DNA from: Niastella soli
GTDB lineage: Bacteria; Bacteroidota; Bacteroidia; Chitinophagales; Chitinophagaceae
Direction: 5' to 3'
Assembly: GCF_017742245.1 (NCBI RefSeq)
Contig: NZ_JAGHKO010000001.1
Location: forward strand, 2,757,061-2,821,060
DNA: 64,000 bases
The translations under genes were made by a program, and so were the position numbers. This document shows, piece after piece, positions 25,847 through 34,417 of this stretch. Numbering within the stretch: position 1 is the first letter of the stretch; each line of letters starts with the position of its first letter. The notes under the pieces were generated by a model that had not been told where the DNA came from, made no database searches, and saw nothing but the letters and a program-made list of their open reading frames with translations.

Positions 25847-28297
25847 ATGCAGGTTTTAAAATTCGGCGGTACTTCTGTAGCAAATGCCGAGAATATGAAT
25901 AAGGTCAGCAGCATTGTTCAACAGGCTTTGGTACGTATGCCACAAAGTAAAACGATTGTTGTTGTATCGGCCTTAGGTGGTGTGACCGATGTATTATTGC
26001 AAAGCGGTGGTTTGGCTGCTGCTGGAGATGAAGGTTATAAAGAGCTGTTACAGAAAATAGAGCAGCGCCATTTGGAAGCGGTGAAAGCGCTGATACCGGT
26101 AACCCAGCAAAGCAGTGTATTAAGCTGGGTAAAGCAACGCTGTAATGAAATAGAAGATATTTGTAACGGGGTATTCTTACTGGGTGAACTGAGCGCCCGC
26201 ACCAAAGACCGCATTGTAAGTTTTGGCGAATTGCTTTCCTCAAAAATTATTGCCGCCCGTATACAGGCACAGGGCGTAGAAAATACCTGGGTCGACTCAC
26301 GCGAACTGATCCGCACTGATTCTCACTATGGAAGTGCGGTGGTAGATTTTGCACTTACTAATGCACTCTGTAATAACTTTTTTTCGGTTTCTGCTTCCCG
26401 TTTATTTATAGTGCCGGGTTTTGTAGCGGCCGATGCCAATGGCAATACCACTACTTTAGGCCGGGGTGGCAGCGATTATACCGCAGCCATTATTGCCGGT
26501 GCTGTTAGTGCGCAAACCCTGGAAATATGGACTGATGTGAGTGGTATGATGACCGCTGATCCACGGCTGGTGCCCAACGCCAGAATACTGCCACACATCT
26601 CTTACCAGGAAGCTATGGAGCTGTCGCACTTTGGTGCCAAAGTAATATATCCGCCTACCATTCAGCCCGTAATGAGTAAGAACATTCCGGTGTGGATCAA
26701 AAACACCTTTGCACCAGAAGATCATGGGACTGTGATTGAGAATGAAACGCATAAAAATGGAAACAACATCCGCGGTATTTCCAGCATCAATAAGATCGCA
26801 TTGCTGAGTCTGGAAGGAAGCGGTATGATAGGGATACCTGGTTTCTCACGCCGGTTGTTTGAATCACTGGCCAATGACTTTATTAATGTGATCCTGATCA
26901 CCCAGGGGTCTTCTGAACATTCTATTTGTGTGGGTATTGACGAAGCCCTGGTTGATAAAGCCAAACAGGCAGTAGATAAAACCTTTGCCTACGAAATTGA
27001 GACTGGCCGGGTTGAACCTTTGCGGGTTGAAACCGGGCTGGCCATTGTAGCCCTTGTAGGTGACAATATGAAAAGCCACCCCGGGATAAGTGGAAAAATG
27101 TTTGGTGCAATTGGTCGTAACGGGGTGAATATACGCGCCATAGCACAAGGTTCATCAGAAAGAAATATTTCAGCCGTGATAGCAGCAGCAGACGTTAAAA
27201 AAGCCATCAACGTATTACACGAAGATTTTTTTGAAACTACCTATAAACAAATAAACCTTTTCGTTGCCGGTACTGGTAATGTGGGTGGTAAACTGCTGGC
27301 CCAGTTAAAACAACAGCAGCAATACCTGCAACAAAACCTGCGATTGCAGGTACGCATAGTGGGTATGGCCAACAGCAAGAAAATGGTTTTCAGCGATGAG
27401 GGTATTGAACTGGATGGCTGGCGCGAACAGCTTCAGCAGGGAGAGACCAGCGACCTAGGTAAATTTGTTGAAACCGTTCGTTCCAAAAACCTGCGTAATT
27501 CGGTTTTTGTGGATGTTACTGCGAATGAACATGTAGCACAGGTGTATGATCAACTGCTTGCCAAAAGCATTTCGGTAGTAGCTTGTAATAAAGTAGCCTG
27601 TTCATCAGCCTACCAGTATTATAAAAAGCTGAAAGATCTGGCGCGAGAATACAATGCTTTCTTCCTTTTTGAAACAAATGTGGGAGCTGGTTTACCGGTG
27701 ATTGGTACCCTGAATGACCTGATGCGCAGCGGCGATGTGGTTACCCGTATTGAAGCAGTGTTAAGCGGTACCCTGAATTTTGTATTCAATAATTATGATG
27801 GTACCCGCAGCTTTGCCGAGGTGGTAAAACAGGCACAGGATGAAGGCTATACTGAACCCGATCCGCGTTTGGATCTGAGTGGGACCGATGTAATGCGTAA
27901 GATCATGATACTGGCCCGTGAAGCAGGGGAGCATCTTGAAATGGAAGATATTTCCAATACCAGCTTTATGCCCGCTTCGTGTATGGTAGGCAGCGTGGAT
28001 GATTTTTACAAGGAAATGGAAAAGCAGGAAAAGCATTTTAAAGAAATATACCAGCAGGCAGCAGCGGCAGGCAAGAAACTGAAGTTTGTAGCGAAATATG
28101 AAGGCGGAAAAGCATCCGTAGGGTTGCAGCATGTGGATTCACAGTCTGATTTTTACCACCTGTACGGCAAGGATAACGTGGTATTGTTCTATACCAACCG
28201 CTATCCCGATCAACCGTTGGTGGTGAAAGGTGCCGGCGCCGGAGCTGAAGTAACTGCATCAGGTGTATTTGCAGATATAATCCGTGCCGCACATTAA
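25847..28297 (+). CDS. thrA: Bifunctional aspartokinase / homoserine dehydrogenase
   Basis: ThrA (816 residues) catalyses the first and third steps from aspartate. The kinase half opens with VLKFGGTSVANAENM and carries TTLGRGGSDYTAA. ACT-type regulatory segments follow (around SLEGSGMIGIPGFSRR and IVALVGDNMKSHPGISGKMF). The dehydrogenase half begins INLFVAGTGNVGGKLLAQL and has VLSGTLNFVFNN and DPRLDLSGTDVMRKIMILAR. It is the full fused form and heads thrABC. A second, monofunctional homoserine dehydrogenase lies at 30923-32179. Confidence 0.96.
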   Translation: MQVLKFGGTSVANAENMNKVSSIVQQALVRMPQSKTIVVVSALGGVTDVLLQSGGLAAAGDEGYKELLQKIEQRHLEAVKALIPVTQQSSVLSWVKQRCNEIEDICNGVFLLGELSARTKDRIVSFGELLSSKIIAARIQAQGVENTWVDSRELIRTDSHYGSAVVDFALTNALCNNFFSVSASRLFIVPGFVAADANGNTTTLGRGGSDYTAAIIAGAVSAQTLEIWTDVSGMMTADPRLVPNARILPHISYQEAMELSHFGAKVIYPPTIQPVMSKNIPVWIKNTFAPEDHGTVIENETHKNGNNIRGISSINKIALLSLEGSGMIGIPGFSRRLFESLANDFINVILITQGSSEHSICVGIDEALVDKAKQAVDKTFAYEIETGRVEPLRVETGLAIVALVGDNMKSHPGISGKMFGAIGRNGVNIRAIAQGSSERNISAVIAAADVKKAINVLHEDFFETTYKQINLFVAGTGNVGGKLLAQLKQQQQYLQQNLRLQVRIVGMANSKKMVFSDEGIELDGWREQLQQGETSDLGKFVETVRSKNLRNSVFVDVTANEHVAQVYDQLLAKSISVVACNKVACSSAYQYYKKLKDLAREYNAFFLFETNVGAGLPVIGTLNDLMRSGDVVTRIEAVLSGTLNFVFNNYDGTRSFAEVVKQAQDEGYTEPDPRLDLSGTDVMRKIMILAREAGEHLEMEDISNTSFMPASCMVGSVDDFYKEMEKQEKHFKEIYQQAAAAGKKLKFVAKYEGGKASVGLQHVDSQSDFYHLYGKDNVVLFYTNRYPDQPLVVKGAGAGAEVTASGVFADIIRAAH

Positions 28298-28340
28298 TAT
28301 AGACAGGTCCTAACGAATCAAACTAGTTAAACGAATTACA

Positions 28341-29279
28341 ATGGCAAATGAATTAAAGGGCGTTCAGGTTTTTGCACCGGCAACAGTGGCTAATCTGGTT
28401 TGTGGGTTTGATGTGTTGGGGATGGCATTGCAACAACCACAGGATGTAATGACCATGCGGTTACGGAAGGAACCAGGTATTGTTATATCACATGCCGACG
28501 GTTATGATCTGCCGGTAGAACCGGAGAAAAACGTAGCCGGCGCTTCCCTGCTGGCTTTAATGGAAGAATATAGTGAGAAAGTAGGTTTTGAAGTGATCAT
28601 TGATAAACGAATAAAACCCGGAAGTGGATTGGGGTCCAGCGCGGCCAGTTCTGCAGGCGCTGTAGTAGGAGCCAATTATTTATTGGGTAACCCGTTCTCC
28701 AAGGAAGACCTGGTTCGATTTGCCATGAACGGTGAAAAAGTGGCATCTGGTGTTAAACATGCCGATAATATTGCGCCCTGCATTTATGGTGGTGTAACGC
28801 TTATTCAATCAATATTTCCATTGAATATTGTTCAATTGACCGCGCCGCCCATGTATGTAACGGTTGTGCATCCGCAGATTGAAGTGCGTACTTCCGATGC
28901 CCGTCAAATATTGCGCAAGGAAGTGCAGTTAAAGGCAGCTATCAAACAATGGGGCAATATTGCCGGTTTGGTGGCTGGGTTTTTGAAGAATGATTATGAC
29001 CTTATTGGCCGCTCGCTCGAAGATGTGATCATTGAGCCAGTGCGTAGTATCCTGATCCCTGGTTTTGATGAGGTGAAAAAGAAAAGCAAAGAGGCCGGTG
29101 CATTAGGTGGAGGGATTTCCGGTTCTGGCCCATCTATATTTATGTTGAGCAAGGAAGAATACGTTGCCAAAGGCGTTGAGGACGTAATGATAGATGTGTA
29201 TACCAGATTAGGGATCGAGTTTAAGACTTATGTGACCATGATCAATTATGAAGGGGCTAAGGTTGTTAGTGAGAAGTAG
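28341..29279 (+). CDS. thrB: Homoserine kinase
   Basis: ThrB (312 residues) is a GHMP kinase that phosphorylates homoserine. The N-terminus VFAPATVANLVCGFDVLGMAL is typical, the ATP-binding GHMP motif is PGSGLGSSAASSAGA (about residue 94), and the C-terminal motif GGGISGSGPSIFML matches the family. It begins 43 nt after thrA and is followed by thrC across a 205-nt gap that contains a heptamer inverted repeat. Confidence 0.95.
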   Translation: MANELKGVQVFAPATVANLVCGFDVLGMALQQPQDVMTMRLRKEPGIVISHADGYDLPVEPEKNVAGASLLALMEEYSEKVGFEVIIDKRIKPGSGLGSSAASSAGAVVGANYLLGNPFSKEDLVRFAMNGEKVASGVKHADNIAPCIYGGVTLIQSIFPLNIVQLTAPPMYVTVVHPQIEVRTSDARQILRKEVQLKAAIKQWGNIAGLVAGFLKNDYDLIGRSLEDVIIEPVRSILIPGFDEVKKKSKEAGALGGGISGSGPSIFMLSKEEYVAKGVEDVMIDVYTRLGIEFKTYVTMINYEGAKVVSEK

Positions 29280-29338
29280 GTTGACCCGTTGATCAGTTAA
29301 CAAGCTAACTAGTAAATAGGGTTGACAGGGTTGATAGA

Positions 29339-29434
29339 GTGAGTGGTGAATGGTGAGTTGTGAGTGGGCTCGCGAAAGTGCAGCCGTCTGAAAAATCGGA
29401 AACCTGCTCACCACTGACAACTGACAACTTACAA
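29339..29434. repeat. Heptamer inverted repeat between thrB and thrC
   Basis: The left arm is GTGAGTG, GTGAATG, GTGAGTT and GTGAGTG (29339-29366); the right arm is CTCACCA, CTGACAA, CTGACAA and CTTACAA (29407-29434). Both are in exact 7-nt phase and roughly complementary. The centre contains GGCTCGCGAA, which also occurs in the element after thrC. It lies inside the presumed thrABC transcript. Confidence 0.85.
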
Positions 29435-29484
29435 TTGCCTGTTTGGTATTCATAATTCACTATTCAATGATTTAAGCATTTCTA

Positions 29485-30786
29485 ATGAAATATTACAGTT
29501 TAAATAAACAATCTCCCGACGTAGATTTTAAGGAAGCTACCATAAAAGGACAGGCGCCTGATAAGGGATTGTATTTTCCTCATACCATTCCGGTTCACGA
29601 AAAGGCATTTTTTGATAATATAGAGCAGTATAGCAACGAAGAGATCGCCTTTCGTCTTATTCAACCTTATGTAGCCGGAACTATATCCGATGCTGCTTTG
29701 CAAGGCATTGTAAAAGAGACCATCAATTTTCCGATACCCCTGGTGCAGGTGAATGACCGTGTATCTTCACTGGAGCTTTTTCACGGGCCTACACTGGCCT
29801 TTAAAGATGTGGGCGCCCGTTTTATGAGCCGTTGCCTGGGTCATTTTGCCCATGAACGCAGCGAAAAGGTAGTGGTGCTGGTAGCTACATCGGGCGATAC
29901 CGGCGGGGCAGTGGCGCATGGTTTTTATGATGTGCCCGGGGTTGAAGTGGTGATCCTGTACCCATCTGGTAAAGTGAGTTCCGTGCAGGAAAAACAATTG
30001 ACCACTTTAGGTAAGAATATACATGCGCTGGAAGTGACGGGTACATTTGATGATTGCCAGCAAATGGTGAAACAGGCTTTTGTTGATGAGGCGCTTACAA
30101 AAAAGATCTTTCTTACTTCGGCTAACTCCATCAATGTGGCGCGCTGGTTGCCGCAACAGTTCTATTACGTATTGGCCTGGAAACAGTGGGCCGATAAAAA
30201 GAACCCACCGGTGATCTCAGTGCCCAGTGGGAATTTTGGAAATATCTGTGCTGGTTTGTTAGCCTATTGTTCAGGATTGCCTGTACAGCATTTTATAGCG
30301 GCCTGTAACGCCAATGCGGTTGTGCCAGCTTATTTGGCTAATGGCGATTATCAACCGAAAAAAGCCATTGCTACCATTTCCAATGCCATGGATGTGGGCA
30401 ATCCCAGCAATTTTGTACGTATACTGGAACTGTTTCATCATAAACTGGGTGATTTGCGTAAAGTGTTAACGGGATATAGTATTTCAGATGATGAAACAAG
30501 GGCCGTGTTAAAAGAGGTATATCAGCAATATAAATACCTGGCTGATCCGCATGGTGCTGTAGGCTACCTGGCTTTACAACGTTATTTACAACAACATGCT
30601 GATGATAAAGGGATGTTCCTGGAAACAGCTCATCCTGTAAAGTTTTATGATGTAGTGGAGCCGGTTATTGGCGAAGCGGTGCCCGTGCCTGCTGCCATAC
30701 AGGACCAGCTTACACTCACTAAGCAAAGTACATTGATAGCGCCAGATTACGAGGCGTTGAAAGAAGCTTTGCTAAAGAAATATTAA
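29485..30786 (+). CDS. thrC: Threonine synthase
   Basis: ThrC (433 residues) is a PLP enzyme that converts O-phosphohomoserine to threonine. The N-terminal family motif KGLYFP appears as DKGLYFPHTIP, and the PLP Lys lies in LFHGPTLAFKDVGARF. VLVATSGDTGGAVAHGF and SVPSGNFGNICAGLLA bind the cofactor, and ANAMDVGNPSNF-type sequence follows. It ends the operon and is separated from the convergent hom gene by a heptamer element and a long bidirectional terminator. Confidence 0.95.
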   Translation: MKYYSLNKQSPDVDFKEATIKGQAPDKGLYFPHTIPVHEKAFFDNIEQYSNEEIAFRLIQPYVAGTISDAALQGIVKETINFPIPLVQVNDRVSSLELFHGPTLAFKDVGARFMSRCLGHFAHERSEKVVVLVATSGDTGGAVAHGFYDVPGVEVVILYPSGKVSSVQEKQLTTLGKNIHALEVTGTFDDCQQMVKQAFVDEALTKKIFLTSANSINVARWLPQQFYYVLAWKQWADKKNPPVISVPSGNFGNICAGLLAYCSGLPVQHFIAACNANAVVPAYLANGDYQPKKAIATISNAMDVGNPSNFVRILELFHHKLGDLRKVLTGYSISDDETRAVLKEVYQQYKYLADPHGAVGYLALQRYLQQHADDKGMFLETAHPVKFYDVVEPVIGEAVPVPAAIQDQLTLTKQSTLIAPDYEALKEALLKKY

Positions 30787-30793
30787 AGGATGT

Positions 30794-30858
30794 AAGTAAG
30801 GTAGGAAGTAAGAAGCTCGCGAATTTCATATCTCCTACTTCTTACTTCTTACTTCATA
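30794..30858. repeat. Heptamer inverted repeat after thrC
   Basis: The left arm includes AAGTAAG, GTAGGAA and GTAAGAA (30794-30814); the right arm is TCTCCTA, CTTCTTA, CTTCTTA and CTTCATA (30831-30858). The centre GCTCGCGAA is shared with the thrB-thrC element. Confidence 0.85.
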
Positions 30859-30864
30859 AAGTTC

Positions 30865-30908
30865 AAAAGCAAAGAGGGTGTTTTTACAAAAACACCCTCT
30901 TTGCTTTT
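30865..30908. terminator. Bidirectional terminator between thrC and hom
   Basis: A perfect 21-bp inverted repeat (30865-30885 with 30888-30908) carries the GAGGGTG core and A/T-rich tails. It serves the convergent thrC and hom transcripts. Confidence 0.95.
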
Positions 30909-30922
30909 ACAGGTTCACTTAA

Positions 30923-32179
30923 TTATATAATTCCAGCCAGTTCGAGGCTCTTCTTTTTTAATTTACGTACTTCCACATCTTCGATCACCGCTTCTGGTGC
31001 CAGGATCAGCGACGTTTTATTTTCGCGCCACCAGCTGTTTTGCACCAGTTCGTTGAAATGCAATACCCCAACCAGGTATTTGCGATCGGTCTCTGCATGC
31101 CATTCCTCTATCCATTCAAACTTTTCTTTGGGAATGTATTTCCAGTCATCGAAGCTTACGTACACGCGCACATAAAAGTCGTTGGTAAGCTCATTGGGTT
31201 TATGATGATACAATTTCTTGTATTCGTATTTGTATTGATAACGCAGGGCCGACAGATCGCTTAATACAGCTGAGGCCGTAGGAAAGCTTCCCGCGCCTTT
31301 GCCATAAAAGAATTGTTTATCGGAAAATCCACTCTCTATAACCACCCCATTGTATTCATTCTTTACAAAAGCGAGGTGGTCTTCGTGTTTAATGAACTGG
31401 GGTAATACAAACGCCGCTACTTTACCATTTTCCAGTTTTTTAGCCTGGGCCACCAGTTTAATATCGTAATGTTTTTCAGAAGCTACAGAGGCGTCGCCAG
31501 CCTGAATGTTCTGAATACCGTTAAACACCAGGGCATCTGGTGGTATAACTATTCCGTATGCATGGGTAAGCAGGAAATTCCATTTATTGGCAGCATCAAA
31601 ACCTTCCACATCAAGGGTAGGATCAGATTCTGCAAAACCTAATTGTTGCGCCAGTAACAAGGCCTGCTGAAAATCCAACTTGTCTTCAAACATTTTAGTA
31701 AGAATGAAGTTGGTAGAACCGTTAACAATGGCTTTTATTGAGTGTAACAGGTCGTTGTCATAATATTCTTCCAGGTTGCGGATAACAGGAATAGAAGCGC
31801 AGGCAGCCGCTTCGTACAGGAACGAGCGTTCGGTTGTTTTTTGCAGACCAAGCAATTCGGGTAAATGCTCAGCGATCATTTTCTTGCTGGCGCTCACTAC
31901 ATCTTTGCCATTCTTTAATGCGGTAGAAACGATTTCAAAGGCAGGCTCAGATTCATTGATCACTTCCACGATCACATTGATCTCAGGATCATTCAGCAGT
32001 TCATCTTTATCGGTGGTGAATAATGAGTCGGGGGCATTGCGTTTTTTTCCGGGGTTCTTTATACAGACCTTTTTTATAGAGGCCTTCAGTGAAGGGGTTT
32101 GTTGCAATACTTTGTACAAACCTTCACCTACTACACCAAAACCAAATAAACCAATTGTGAGTGACTTGTGTGCGTCCAT
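30923..32179 (-). CDS. hom: Homoserine dehydrogenase (monofunctional)
   Basis: This 418-residue NAD(P)-dependent enzyme reduces aspartate semialdehyde to homoserine. I chose the ATG at 32179, which puts the Rossmann motif LTIGLFGFGVVGEGLYKVL at the N-terminus; the longer frame starts with TTG. Catalytic-domain motifs are VVSASKKMIAEH, IVNGSTNFILTKM and FAESDPTLDVEGFDAANK. The C-terminal ~90 residues are not a clear ACT domain. It is the last gene of the SAM-riboswitch operon, so it probably supplies homoserine for methionine, beside thrA for threonine. Confidence 0.93.
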   Translation of the reverse strand: MDAHKSLTIGLFGFGVVGEGLYKVLQQTPSLKASIKKVCIKNPGKKRNAPDSLFTTDKDELLNDPEINVIVEVINESEPAFEIVSTALKNGKDVVSASKKMIAEHLPELLGLQKTTERSFLYEAAACASIPVIRNLEEYYDNDLLHSIKAIVNGSTNFILTKMFEDKLDFQQALLLAQQLGFAESDPTLDVEGFDAANKWNFLLTHAYGIVIPPDALVFNGIQNIQAGDASVASEKHYDIKLVAQAKKLENGKVAAFVLPQFIKHEDHLAFVKNEYNGVVIESGFSDKQFFYGKGAGSFPTASAVLSDLSALRYQYKYEYKKLYHHKPNELTNDFYVRVYVSFDDWKYIPKEKFEWIEEWHAETDRKYLVGVLHFNELVQNSWWRENKTSLILAPEAVIEDVEVRKLKKKSLELAGII

Positions 32180-32240
32180 ATGATGACTAATTTGCAATTT
32201 TTATTTTATAATAATGTAGTTACTGTTTTGTTGCTATTGT

Positions 32241-32693
32241 TTACATTTCCACTGACCATTCGTCTTCGACAATTTGCCAGTCGTTGAACTGTTCTTTACC
32301 ACCACGTATTTTCCAGTCAGAATCGATTGTCAGTTTTGAACTGATGCCGCCGCGTGGGTTGCAAACCATTACCAGTCGCAAACGGGAAGGCTCATACACA
32401 GCCACCAGATCATCATATATAATGTTGATCAGTCTTTCATATGATACTACAATGTTGCGTAACTGGAAAACGTAATGCTTCAATGACTTTAATTCTATAA
32501 TTTTTTTTCCTGGGTAAAATGTACAGTAAATGACGGCGAAGTCGGGTTGCTCTTTTACGCCCAGGAAAGTGAACTCGGGAATTTTGATCTTGATCTCGTA
32601 TGCCTGGTCGGTAGGGTTGGGTATAGGTTTCAGGATACTGCGATCAATATCTTTATATGTTTTAACAGATTCCCGGGTTGTTTGTTCAGACAT
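32241..32693 (-). CDS. QueF-like protein lacking the catalytic Cys
   Basis: This 150-residue protein has clear similarity to the unimodular preQ0 reductase QueF: IPEFTFLGVKEQPDFAVIY, ELKSLKHYVFQLRN and NPRGGISSKLT match the family's EFTSLCPKTGQPDFA, KSLKLYLFSFRN and PRGGIS segments. The Cys that forms the thioimide with preQ0 is Gly45 here (codon 32559-32561), while the acid/base Asp51 and substrate Glu86 are kept. Preq0 reduction by the known mechanism is therefore unlikely. It sits between a cystathionine enzyme gene and hom behind a SAM riboswitch, so a role in methionine metabolism is possible; the function is unknown. Confidence 0.8.
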   Translation of the reverse strand: MSEQTTRESVKTYKDIDRSILKPIPNPTDQAYEIKIKIPEFTFLGVKEQPDFAVIYCTFYPGKKIIELKSLKHYVFQLRNIVVSYERLINIIYDDLVAVYEPSRLRLVMVCNPRGGISSKLTIDSDWKIRGGKEQFNDWQIVEDEWSVEM

Positions 32694-32743
32694 GGCTTTG
32701 TGTTTAATAAATTGTTTAACAATGGCTATACTTTCCTTTTCCT

Positions 32744-33928
32744 TTAACAGGGAACTGCTTTACTGGCAGTGGTCTTAACAATGGTTTTTGTTTTTTCCAG
32801 GGCCTGTTGCAGGTCTTGCAGCAGGTCGCCTGCATCTTCCAACCCAATACTTAAACGGATCAGGCTATCAGTAACGCCAGCGGCGCGGCGTTTTTCGGCT
32901 GGAATGGTTTTATGGGTCATGCTGGCGGGGTGGCTAACCAGGCTTTTGATACCGCCCAGGCTTTCGGCCAGTTTGAATAATTGGGTGCTGGTAACAAACG
33001 CGGTAGCGGCATCGGCACTATCCTGTTTAAGTGTAAAAGAAACAATACCGCCAAACCCCTTGCTTTGTTTTTGGGCAATGGCATGGTTGGGATGATCTTT
33101 CAACCCGGGATAATATACTTTATCAACTGCCGGATGTTGTTGCAGGAACTCCGCTACTTCCTGTGCGCTGCGACAGTGTTGTTGAACCCGCAGGTGTAAT
33201 GTTTCAATACCGCGGATCACCAGCCAGCTATCGAAGGGGGCGAGAATGGCCCCGCAGGCGTTTTGATAGAACTTCAATTTATCACCCAGTTCTTTTTCTT
33301 TGGTAACTACCAAACCAGCTATAAGATCGCTATGACCGCCCAGGTATTTGGTGGCAGAGTGCACTACAATATCAGCTCCCAGCAAAAGAGGTTGTTGTAA
33401 GGCGGGTGAAGCAAAAGTGTTATCCACGCAAAGTAAACAGTGGTTGGCTTTCGCGATTTGTGCAATGGCTTCAATGTCACTGATCTTTAATGTGGGATTG
33501 GTTGGTGTTTCCAGCCAAATGAGTTTGGTATTGGGGGTGATGGCGTTGAATACTTTTTCAGGATCAGTAGTATCAACGAAATTAATGGTAACACCAAATT
33601 GCTGATACACCTGGGTAAATAACCGGTATGCACCACCGTAAATATCATCAACGGCTACAATTTCATCGCCGGGACGTAATAACTTGGCTACGGCATCAAT
33701 AGCGGCCAGTCCGCTTGAGAAAGCAATACCTACCTGTCCGCCTTCCAATTGTGCGATGAGGCTTTCCAATGTAGCCCTGGTGGGGTTATTGGTTCGTGCA
33801 TAATCATAACCTTTGTTAACCCCAGGAGCTTCCTGTACAAAGGTGGATGTTTGATAAATAGGTACAGAAACGGCGCCGGTCAATGGATCAACAGGAATGC
33901 TGTGAATGAGTTGTGTTGTCGCTTGCAT
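32744..33928 (-). CDS. Cys/Met metabolism PLP enzyme (cystathionine gamma-synthase or lyase)
   Basis: This 394-residue trans-sulfuration enzyme probably makes cystathionine or a related thioether in methionine synthesis. Motifs are YDYARTNNPTRATLE, AFSSGLAAIDAV, VDDIYGGAYRLF, LETPTNPTLK, and the PLP Lys in VVHSATKYLGGHSD. The C-terminal LAESLGGIKSLVSHPASMTH is typical. I chose the ATG at 33928 because the 13 codons further upstream (from 33967) are unlike the family. Sequence alone does not separate MetB from MetC or a gamma-lyase. It is the first gene after the SAM riboswitch. Confidence 0.92.
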   Translation of the reverse strand: MQATTQLIHSIPVDPLTGAVSVPIYQTSTFVQEAPGVNKGYDYARTNNPTRATLESLIAQLEGGQVGIAFSSGLAAIDAVAKLLRPGDEIVAVDDIYGGAYRLFTQVYQQFGVTINFVDTTDPEKVFNAITPNTKLIWLETPTNPTLKISDIEAIAQIAKANHCLLCVDNTFASPALQQPLLLGADIVVHSATKYLGGHSDLIAGLVVTKEKELGDKLKFYQNACGAILAPFDSWLVIRGIETLHLRVQQHCRSAQEVAEFLQQHPAVDKVYYPGLKDHPNHAIAQKQSKGFGGIVSFTLKQDSADAATAFVTSTQLFKLAESLGGIKSLVSHPASMTHKTIPAEKRRAAGVTDSLIRLSIGLEDAGDLLQDLQQALEKTKTIVKTTASKAVPC

Positions 33929-34067
33929 GATAAACATTTTTTTTGCTGCAGTTTGTACCAGGTACATACCATGGATTGCAGCGTTTGATTAATTTGTTTA
34001 GACAGTTGTTCGCGGCAGCACTTATCAAGAGGAGTTCTTACAGGAGGAGATGATTTGTTAATTATGT

Positions 34068-34148
34068 ACAGATCTCGATTCTTCGACTGCGTTCAGAACG
34101 CTCAATCTGTAGGAGTGGTCCTTCGATCCTTTGACTACGCTCAGGACC
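34068..34148. repeat. Two REP-like hairpins in the riboswitch leader
   Basis: ACAGAT/ATCTGT (34068-34073 with 34105-34110) and GGTCC/GGACC (34117-34121 with 34144-34148) flank related inner words, TTCGACTGCGTTCAGAAC and TTTGACTACGCTCAGGAC. They lie between the riboswitch terminator and the first gene. The words resemble dispersed REP-like repeats. Confidence 0.55.
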
Positions 34149-34162
34149 TTAATAAAAACAAA

Positions 34163-34191
34163 AAAGCTCTTCCGTAAGTCAGAAGAGCTTT
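34163..34191 (-). terminator. SAM riboswitch expression-platform terminator
   Basis: Read on the minus strand, AAAGCTCTTC (34182-34191) and GAAGAGCTTT (34163-34172) form a 10-bp stem followed by a T-run. Its loop side GTAAGTCAG (plus 34174-34182) can pair with 34228-34236, next to the P1 strand of the aptamer, forming an antiterminator. Confidence 0.9.
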
Positions 34192-34231
34192 CAATATGTT
34201 GAAATTCAGTATTGTAGAAGCTTTTATCTGA

Positions 34232-34346
34232 CTTATCTGTCCCGCCTTCCGCAGGATGGAGTTGGCACCTTACAGCGGTTTTTTCAAACCAGCATGCAGG
34301 TTGTCAAGGCTTCATTGGGCCATTTCCCTCAGCCTTTCTTGATAAG
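34232..34346 (-). promoter_or_regulatory. SAM-I (S-box) riboswitch aptamer
   Basis: On the minus strand the P1 helix pairs CTTATC (34341-34346) with GATAAG (34232-34237). Between them lie conserved S-box pieces: CAAGAAAGGCTGAGGGA, GGCCC, TGAAGCCTTGACAACC and AAGGTGCCAACTCC. The downstream terminator and competing antiterminator complete the switch. SAM binding would stabilise P1 and allow termination. It controls the cystathionine enzyme, QueF-like and hom genes. Confidence 0.95.
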
Positions 34347-34366
34347 CGATGTGTAAAGAACTGGTG

Positions 34367-34397
34367 CAAAGATAATGACGGAATTCAAAATGTCAAA
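34367..34397 (-). promoter_or_regulatory. Bacteroidota-type promoter of the SAM-riboswitch operon
   Basis: On the minus strand TTTG (34394-34397) is followed by a 19-nt spacer and TATCTTTG (34367-34374), an exact fit to TTTG-N19-TAnnTTTG. The aptamer begins about 20 nt downstream. Confidence 0.85.
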
Positions 34398-34417
34398 TTT
34401 CTTTTTCAAGCGCGTCT

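Noticed and set aside
33929-33967. Longer N-terminus for the cystathionine enzyme
   Set aside because: The extra 13 residues are unlike the family, while the ATG at 33928 gives a family-typical MQATTQLIH start.
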